DNA from: Gaeumannomyces sp. JS-464
Taxonomy: Eukaryota; Ascomycota; Sordariomycetes; Magnaporthales; Magnaporthaceae
Direction: 5' to 3'
NCBI GenBank assembly: GCA_002197995.1
Contig: NGZR01000005.1
Location: forward strand, 806,001-870,000
DNA length: 64,000 nt
Shown here: positions 61,990-64,000 of the stretch, in pieces
How the letters are laid out: every line of letters starts with the position of its first letter
How positions within the stretch are numbered: position 1 is the first letter of the stretch
Made by a program: the position numbers and the translations under genes
The notes under the pieces: model-generated
Seen by the model: the letters and a program-made list of their open reading frames with translations, nothing else
The model's database searches: none
Told to the model about the DNA's origin: nothing

Positions 61990-64000
61990 ACTTTTTTAAA
62001 TTTCGATTTTATTTATAATTGTTATAAAATTAAAATTATTATTAGTTATACTGCCGTTATATTTGTAAAAACCTCGGTGCTTTTACTGTTTTATATATAT
62101 GTAAAACCTTTAAACTCGTTTCCAAATGCGGTTCGCATCCAGTTTGGTAACTTGGAAGTAAAAACCATATTTGCTTTTCGTATACGGTTTTGCTATCTTA
62201 AATAATAATGCCGTTTGCTTAATTCCTGCAGCTGCTTTTAAAAGTTCCATCGCAAAAGCGTTTTTATAATTAATAATAATAATAGGAAAATACGCAAAGG
62301 AAAACTGTAAAAAATGCATGTTGCGTTTAAATAACGCCCCGGTACCGGGTTTTTTTTTATAGTAATGTTAATAGTGGTAATGTTAGTTCGGTTGGTTACG
62401 GTGGCCTAGTTATCCGCGTTCAAGGTTTCCCGGTCGCGTTTTAATGCTTGGTCGCGTAACTGCTCCGTAAAGTTCGAAGGTTGTAATTAACGTCGGGTGA
62501 TTTAACGTGATTTGCTTTATTTGTATCGTGCTTTTCGGCTATGCTTTTATTTCTTTCCGGGTGCGGGTTTCCACCGTTTTTTCCCCTTTTACCTTTAAAG
62601 GTTTTTGCCTTTTTTTCGCCCTTTTTAATTTTTTTCTTGTTATAACCTTTAATTTTTTTCCCTACTTTTGGTTTTAATTTCGCGCATTTTTCCGCCCGCG
62701 CTTTTATACCTGCTTTCCCGCGCCTCGTTCTTTATCCGGTTTTTATTTTTTACATTATAATTTTTAAAAACAAAACTCCTTGTTTTCCTCGCGGCGCGCG
62801 CGCGCGGTAATGCGCGCGGCGGCCATAGCAGCGGCGGTAGTAATGGCGGCTTTGCGCTTATTCCTCCTTATAGCGATCGCGACAAGCACTTATTTTCCAG
62901 CTTTAACGATAACGACGACTTCGAAGCCGGCGTTGCTTCGAACCCCCGCGTTAAAGCTGTAAATGCGGTTTTACACCGTTTCGTTCCTTTTTTTTTGCTA
63001 ATCTTTTTTTTTCTTTCTTATAGCCTTACCTTTTGTATTATTAAAAGGAGTATAAAGCGGCGATCGCTATTTTTTCTGGTTATATTTTTACGATTTAATA
63101 ATGTATATTTTCCGTGTTATTCCTTTTTTTATCCCGTTTTGCTAACTTTTTAAACTTGTTTGTAAAATTTGTATTAGCTGCATGTAGCGTTTCGCTAACG
63201 GCATCGATAGTGCCGGCGCCGTTCGAAGGTGTTATTATAAGGTTTATATTTTTTATTTATTCCGCTTTTTTTTGCTCGGTTCCGGTTGTGCTAATTTTGT
63301 GTTTTAGCTTTTCGCGTTTTAACTTGTGTAAAGTGCTTTTTTTTACTCGATATTTGCGTTTAAGTTTTTTTTTTTCCTTTTTTTTTATTGTTTTTTTATT
63401 GCTAATTTATCGGTTTCGTTTGGTAGTTTTCCGTTAGTATTAAAATTAAGTTTACGGCGTTTTCCGTGCTTATTAACGTTACATTTAATCCTTTTTTAAA
63501 ACTGCTGCCGATTTGGAAAATGTTTTAACGAAGGTCGCTTATACCGCTAAGTTTATAACGGTTTTATTCCGGTGTTATATGCTTTTTATTAATGCTTTTT
63601 TTAATTTTCGTATACCACTTTAAAGCACGCTATCGCCGGTTACGTTCGATTTGCAAAAGATATGGAAAGCGGTTCGGCGTTTTTATTAGTGCTAGGTTTT
63701 TACGCTCGTTCTTTTTTAGCTTAAAAAGCGCTTTGCTGTTATAACTGCAAATAGCTCGGGCTTCGTTCGCTTACCTTTCGACAACATAGTGCCCCCGGCG
63801 CAAGCTATGTCGAGTTGGGCTTTTAAAATTGTCGATGTGTAAAACTCGTTTAACTGCATTCGAATAAAAGCGTTAGCTTTGGAGCGGGTTAAAATACGAG
63901 TTTATCGATGTTTTTTTTTATATCGCTGTTTTTTTTCAATTCGCTAACCTTTTTATGTTTGTTAAATATCCTTCGTGCAAAATCCTTTTAACTTTACTTT
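61990..64000. other. unclassified RIP-decayed repeat
   Basis: AT-rich. The minus strand between about 62,960 and 62,110 has protein-like pieces (a basic, Lys-rich stretch, LRDQALKRDRETLNAD near 62,430, FYFQVTKLDANRIWKRV near 62,110-62,160) that resemble a gag/ORF1 of a retroelement but cannot be assigned. The GC island at 62,780-62,960 is a small patch that escaped full conversion. Nothing firm beyond 63,000. Confidence 0.45.

Larger units (their letters stand above)
52765..61990 (-). mobile_element. pogo-family copy F, split by the Copia element
   Basis: Left part 52,765-53,007 starts ACGTGGTTACAAGCGA after TA 52,763-52,764. The right part from 60,573 continues the same transposase sequence (ACTTTTATAATCGCGCATTT) to about 61,990, after which similarity to the other copies fades and the N-terminal end is lost. 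The start of the left part carries extra short repeats of CGAATCGCGCATATAAG type. Confidence 0.82.
37362..64000. other. RIP-mutated AT-rich transposon island
   Basis: Composition switches abruptly near 37,362 from GC-rich to strongly AT-rich and stays so to the window end. Homologous copies inside differ mainly by C/T and G/A transitions: the two Gypsy-1 LTRs start TGTTACGACTAGCATGCGG and TATTACGACTTGCATACGG; zinc-knuckle Gln and His codons became TAA and TAT. This is the signature of RIP acting on repeats in the sexual cycle. There is no intact protein-coding gene; open frames are remnants of transposase, gag and pol. Confidence 0.95.

Noticed and set aside
62780..62962. Ala/Arg-rich 60-codon + frame
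   Set aside because: GC island in decayed repeat DNA; no domain, and the opposite strand looks more protein-like.
37362..64000. AT-rich block as a centromere, telomere or mitochondrial insert
   Set aside because: It is fully explained in large part by RIP-mutated Gypsy, Copia and pogo elements; no telomeric TTAGGG array or mitochondrial gene was seen. A pericentromeric or subtelomeric position remains possible.

Overview
The window is nuclear DNA of a filamentous ascomycete (Pezizomycotina, most likely Sordariomycetes). Genes in the left part are GC-rich with short introns (GTRNGT donors, CTAAC branch sites, YAG acceptors). The families are fungal: Rsa4, a CAX antiporter, a secreted M14 carboxypeptidase, a LysM protein and an NB-ARC relic. 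The right 26.6 kb has the extreme C-to-T/G-to-A decay of Repeat-Induced Point mutation (RIP). Species cannot be named from the sequence.

Layout, GC-rich part (1-37,360). 1-5,850 holds no convincing gene. Then come rsa4 (6,027-7,703, +), a large protein kinase with a disordered tail (8,479-12,642, -) and a vacuolar Ca2+/H+ exchanger with a very long cytosolic loop (14,198-16,625, +). From about 17 kb the region becomes accessory: a broken NB-ARC (NLR-type) gene beside a (GA)n microsatellite, and a 1,855-bp pogo/Fot1-like transposon with perfect 49-bp inverted repeats and TA flanks. A 37-G run is followed by a secreted metallocarboxypeptidase (23,590-25,064, +), a secreted Cys-rich protein (25,834-26,561, -) and a secreted two-LysM protein (29,732-30,235, -). 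Next are two captured gene fragments (a hybrid histidine kinase receiver piece and an NAD-dependent epimerase-like piece), a glyoxalase/PhnB-like protein, a secreted PAF-acetylhydrolase-like lipase and an F-box gene remnant.

Layout, AT-rich part (about 37,360-64,000). This is one nest of RIP-mutated transposons whose boundaries can be read base by base: pogo copy C0 > Gypsy-2 LTR > Gypsy-1 (LTRs 38,378-38,821 and 51,149-51,591) > pogo copies A and B > pogo copy E inside B > a 430-bp fold-back MITE inside E. On the other side, Gypsy-2 is interrupted by pogo copy F, which contains a 7.6-kb Copia element with 5-bp GTTAT duplications. The pogo family (about 1,857 bp per full copy) inserts at TA followed by ACG, and hit the identical TA in two Gypsy copies independently in opposite orientations.

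Frame breaks. rsa4, the kinase, the CAX gene, the Cys-rich protein and the GC-rich transposase are all interrupted, and every break that can be resolved equals a net loss of single bases, mostly in G/C runs. This points to consensus errors in the assembly rather than gene death. One kinase exon junction stays unresolved. The NB-ARC gene differs: it carries CAG-to-TAG and CGA-to-TGA type nonsense codons typical of RIP.

Taken together: a conserved housekeeping block, then a secreted-protein/effector-like zone with gene debris, abutting a RIP-inactivated transposon island, the classic two-compartment fungal genome arrangement.
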